DNA of 23,503 nt from a virus: IMG/VR virus record IMGVR_UViG_3300045275_000010, positions 1 through 23,503 of that record. One strand, written 5' to 3'. How positions within the stretch are numbered: position 1 is the first letter of the stretch; the number at the start of each line of letters is the position of its first letter. Below, piece after piece: positions 21,619 through 23,503 of this stretch. Under the pieces are notes generated by a model. The model was not told the DNA's origin and searched no databases. It saw nothing but the letters and a program-made list of their open reading frames with translations. A program made the translations under genes and the position numbers.

Positions 21619-22579
21619 GCGGATTGCTCCTGGGTGTCGTTACCAGCCCGCCGGTCAGCCCGGCGAGCGTTTCGGCTTGCTGATCCATGCGGGATCGGTA
21701 CGGCGATGCGCGGGTATCCGGAATCGCGGCGCCGCCGGCGGAAATGTCCGCGGCGTCCCTGGCCCAGCGTTCGAGGATCCCGACGACGTAGCCGACGGGT
21801 ATGCGCTCTCCCGGCTTTGCGCGGCGGGCCTCGGCGGCTGCCGCCTCGACGGTCTCCGGCGTTACGCCCTGCTCGGCAAGGCGCATCAGCCTCGGATCTG
21901 CCGGCTGAGCCTCGATTCCAGCCGCTCGCAGCGCCTTGGACAGGACTGCGGCTTGAGACGGGCCGGCGCGCGCAGCGATGCTTGGCCCGCCTACCTCTGC
22001 TTCCGGTGTAGACGCTGGCTGTTCGGAGAAAGAAGTAGGTAACGGAGACGGAGACGGTAACGGAGACGGTGCACTGCTATTTCCTGCTGCGTGCATGCTG
22101 CATTGCGTGCTGGTAGCAGTGCTGATAGCACTATTATTTGTGCTGTCAGCAATAGTCTTAGTGTCTTCCTGCCCTGCTTTACTTATCCTTGCAGCGTACT
22201 CTGGCATCATCTGCGCGGCTCTTTCGCGGCCGTGCTGCTTGCACAGCGCCATCCACCTGGCTTTCTCGCTGCGCGCCTCTGCGCCGGCTGCCCAGGGGTT
22301 ATGCTCGCTCCAGTCATGGATTCTGTACTCGCCGTCCGTACCATCCAGGAACCCGACTTCGACCAGCGCCTTCACGAATTCGTCGTTCTTGCCGGTCCAG
22401 TCGGCGGCCAACTCGATGTCCTCGGCGGTCATGCCGGAAAGGTTTCCGTCCGGCCTGGTCTGCGCTGCCCACAAGAACAGGCAGACCAGGCGCCAAGCTC
22501 CGGCCTCTCCAACCCTGCGGATCAGCTTCTTCGTCTTTGGGTGAGACGGAAGGCCGATGCTGATTCTTGCGTCAATCAC
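21581..22579 (-). CDS. Replication initiator, lambda O/DnaD-like, with internal origin-like repeats
   Basis: From the GTG at 22579, with GAGG six bases before it, the product has 332 residues. A second GTG at 22591 is possible. Residues 1-130 form a winged-helix-type replication domain (RISIGLPSHPKTKKLIRRVG, EAGAWRLVCLFLWAAQTRP, then VEVGFLDGTDGEYRIHDWSE), typical of phage O/DnaD-like initiators. A Ser/Thr/Pro linker at about 140-190 is followed by a C-terminal helical domain (PRLMRLAEQGVTPETVEAAA, IPVGYVVGILERWARDA) common in such proteins. Linker DNA contains direct repeats and is AT-rich, as in lambda O where the origin lies inside the gene. The frame upstream of 22579 stays open into the DUF551-like gene. 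Confidence 0.75.
   Translation of the reverse strand: MIDARISIGLPSHPKTKKLIRRVGEAGAWRLVCLFLWAAQTRPDGNLSGMTAEDIELAADWTGKNDEFVKALVEVGFLDGTDGEYRIHDWSEHNPWAAGAEARSEKARWMALCKQHGRERAAQMMPEYAARISKAGQEDTKTIADSTNNSAISTATSTQCSMHAAGNSSAPSPLPSPSPLPTSFSEQPASTPEAEVGGPSIAARAGPSQAAVLSKALRAAGIEAQPADPRLMRLAEQGVTPETVEAAAAEARRAKPGERIPVGYVVGILERWARDAADISAGGAAIPDTRASPYRSRMDQQAETLAGLTGGLVTTPRSNPHEPTSAIAERVD
22038..22070. repeat. 18-bp direct repeat in the initiator gene
   Basis: An 18-base unit, GGTAACGGAGACGGAGAC on the plus strand (22038-22055), is repeated for its first 15 bases at 22056-22070. It encodes Pro/Ser-rich linker residues (SPSPLP twice). Its period equals that of the lambda origin iterons. Confidence 0.75.
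22107..22151. repeat. Three 12-bp iteron-like repeats in an AT-rich linker
   Basis: GTGCTGGTAGCA, GTGCTGATAGCA and GTGCTGTCAGCA lie at 22107-22118, 22119-22130 and 22140-22151 on the plus strand. Each is partly palindromic (GTGCT-GAT-AGCAC for the middle one). The third follows an AT-rich spacer CTATTATTT. Together with the 18-bp repeat this is a candidate initiator-binding array. Confidence 0.7.
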
Positions 22580-22864
22580 TTTGAACCTCACTCGCGCGGA
22601 TGATCTCCCTGCACTTCCTCTCGCCGTCGAGCAGCGCCGAGAAGTCGAGCCGCGGCTGGAATCCATCAGTCCTGCCAGGCGCCGTGTGTCTCCGATAATC
22701 ATGCTGTCCGTGAAATGGCGCTCATACCACCCAGACATAGGCGGGGCTTCATTGCCCGAAAACCAAACCGTCAGTCCGGGTTTGTTCGGCCTGCGCTCGT
22801 TTGCCACGGCAACCCATTCCAGCGGGTTTATCGGGCTTCGCTTGTCAATTCCGCCGTTGCTCAC
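22572..22864 (-). pseudogene. DUF551-like gene with an apparent frameshift
   Basis: The gene begins at a GTG at 22864 overlapping the NinB stop as GTGA. Its first 50 or so residues, such as INPLEWVAVANERRPNKPGL and TVWFSGNEAPPMSGWYERHF, look like a short DUF551-like phage protein. This frame then loses coding character but stays open into the initiator gene. The -1 frame becomes coding-like: 49 codons from 22721 to 22575 have no stop and no ATG, GTG or TTG, and include 23 consecutive codons ending in G or C (reading FQPRLDFSALLDGERKCREI). They end in a TGA eight bases inside the initiator start. A single-base deletion or sequencing error near 22665-22720 explains this best. Confidence 0.6.
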
Positions 22865-23271
22865 GCCACCGCCCTCCACGGCACATCCGACCACCGCACG
22901 CTCTGCTCCGTACCCCAGGCCAAGACGTACTCGATCAGGCTCGCCATCTCCGACTTCGACATACGGCTCGTCCGGCGGTAGAGCACGTCGAAGCCCTGGC
23001 CGTCGACAGCCGGAACCAGCTTGACATGCTCGCGCTCGGCGCGCGCCCAGGCCGCAGTCAGCAGGCGCTTCCAGTCCTCGATGTCCATGCGCTCGCCGTG
23101 CCAGGTCAGCTGCCGGCTGATGTCGTGCAGACAGGCGTGCAGCTTGGCGTTCGCCTCCAGGCTGCGCGTCGGCTCCTTGACCACGACGACATAGCCATCC
23201 GGCGCCGTCAAAACGGCCTCCTGGGCAAGCCGGCGCGCGGTCGCGTGGACGAGGCGGAAGGTGCCCGTCAT
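22861..23271 (-). CDS. ninB: NinB-like recombination protein
   Basis: This 136-residue protein matches the NinB/Orf family: an N-terminal strand, GYVVVVKEPTRSLEANAKLH, ACLHDISRQLTWHGERMD, DWKRLLTAAWARAE, then LVPAVDGQGFDVLYRRTSRM and SKSEMASLIEYVLAWGTEQ. In lambda this protein (Orf) binds single-stranded DNA and SSB and replaces RecFOR-type functions in recombination. The ATG at 23271 overlaps the previous stop as ATGA, and its stop overlaps the next GTG. With RusA downstream it forms a phage recombination set like the lambda nin region. Confidence 0.88.
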   Translation of the reverse strand: MTGTFRLVHATARRLAQEAVLTAPDGYVVVVKEPTRSLEANAKLHACLHDISRQLTWHGERMDIEDWKRLLTAAWARAEREHVKLVPAVDGQGFDVLYRRTSRMSKSEMASLIEYVLAWGTEQSVRWSDVPWRAVA

Positions 23272-23459
23272 GCCGCACGCTCCATCCGGCGCGCGTGCCG
23301 CGCTGCCATCTGCTTCGCCTCGTCGGCGAACATCACCGGGCCGCCGACCGGCTCGTCGCGGAAGAACAGCGAGAATTCGTATTGCCCGTCCACCTTCTCA
23401 GCAGCGACGCGATAGTCACCGGAGCGCCAGACGTAGGTCGAGTCGCGGGACCACTTCAT
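23268..23459 (-). CDS. Small early phage protein of unknown function
   Basis: This 63-residue protein begins MKWSRDSTYVWRSGDYRVAA and has strand-like DGQYEFSLFFRDEPVGGPVM before a basic C-terminal helix (ADEAKQMAARHARRMERAA). An AGAGAGGCGG stretch precedes the ATG at 23459, and it ends in an ATGA overlap with ninB. The pattern of a small beta-sheet followed by a basic helix occurs in many small phage proteins, but no specific function is recognised. Confidence 0.7.
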   Translation of the reverse strand: MKWSRDSTYVWRSGDYRVAAEKVDGQYEFSLFFRDEPVGGPVMFADEAKQMAARHARRMERAA

Positions 23460-23503
23460 GCCGACCGCCTCTCTTCTGCCGCGATCTCGGCCGGATCAAC
23501 GAT
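23456..23503 (-). CDS. C-terminal end of an upstream early gene (partial)
   Basis: The last 16 codons at the window edge read IVDPAEIAAEERRSA and a TGA that overlaps the next ATG as ATGA. This is the same junction type as elsewhere in the early cassette, so it is probably the end of a real gene that begins outside the window. Too little remains to name it. Confidence 0.45.
   Translation of the reverse strand: MVDPAEIAAEERRSA

Noticed and set aside
22591-23278. Long frame from 23278 as one 565-residue replication protein
   Set aside because: Its first part is the wrong frame of ninB and is not protein-like. Only the segment after 22864, and most clearly after 22579, has coding character.

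Overview
The window is one continuous tailed-phage or prophage segment with every supported gene on the minus strand, so the phage map runs from high to low coordinates. Gene order, an N4-gp56-like capsid protein, a P22-sized portal protein and an adaptor/large tail protein pair, with no tape measure, sheath or tail tube gene, suggest a short-tailed (podovirus-type) phage broadly like Bordetella phage BPP-1. The DNA is GC-rich, with strong G/C bias at third codon positions and many GTG starts in overlapping gene pairs. This fits a betaproteobacterial host, but that is an inference. No integrase, repressor or host flank is visible, so integrated and free phage cannot be told apart.

Early region (about 23503 to 19992). 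A tightly overlapping cassette carries the end of an unseen gene, a small unknown gene, NinB, a DUF551-like gene that appears frameshifted, a replication initiator with iteron-like repeats inside it, a helicase-loader-like protein, an unknown protein, a RusA-type Holliday junction resolvase, another unknown protein and a Q-like antiterminator. Most junctions are ATGA or GTGA overlaps, as expected for translational coupling.

Switch region (19949 to 19294). A small lipoprotein gene that looks like an accessory 'moron' is followed by an apparent late-control module: a perfect 13-bp tandem repeat, a promoter with a consensus -35 box, then two intrinsic terminators before the first late gene. With a Q-like gene just upstream, this is the layout of Q-dependent late transcription.

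Late region (19293 to 1). The lysis part has a transglycosylase fused to three membrane segments, a Cys-containing small protein and two membrane proteins. Packaging follows with TerS, TerL, a 53-residue protein, a 120-residue protein and the portal. Capsid genes follow: a small HExxH protein, a small helical protein, scaffold, major capsid protein, a small putative cement protein and small accessory proteins. Last come the tail and ejection genes: adaptor, large nozzle-like protein, tail fibre with ten-residue repeats, LamG protein, chaperone-like protein, a helical putative ejection protein, a GNAT-like protein and a glycine-rich putative ejection protein. Intrinsic terminators lie inside this operon, which fits antiterminated transcription with graded expression.

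The most interesting items are the late-control module, the candidate origin inside the replication gene, the frameshifted gene now in frame with the replication protein, the membrane-anchored endolysin, the HExxH protein, and a GLLL(S/T)PP motif shared by two putative ejection proteins.
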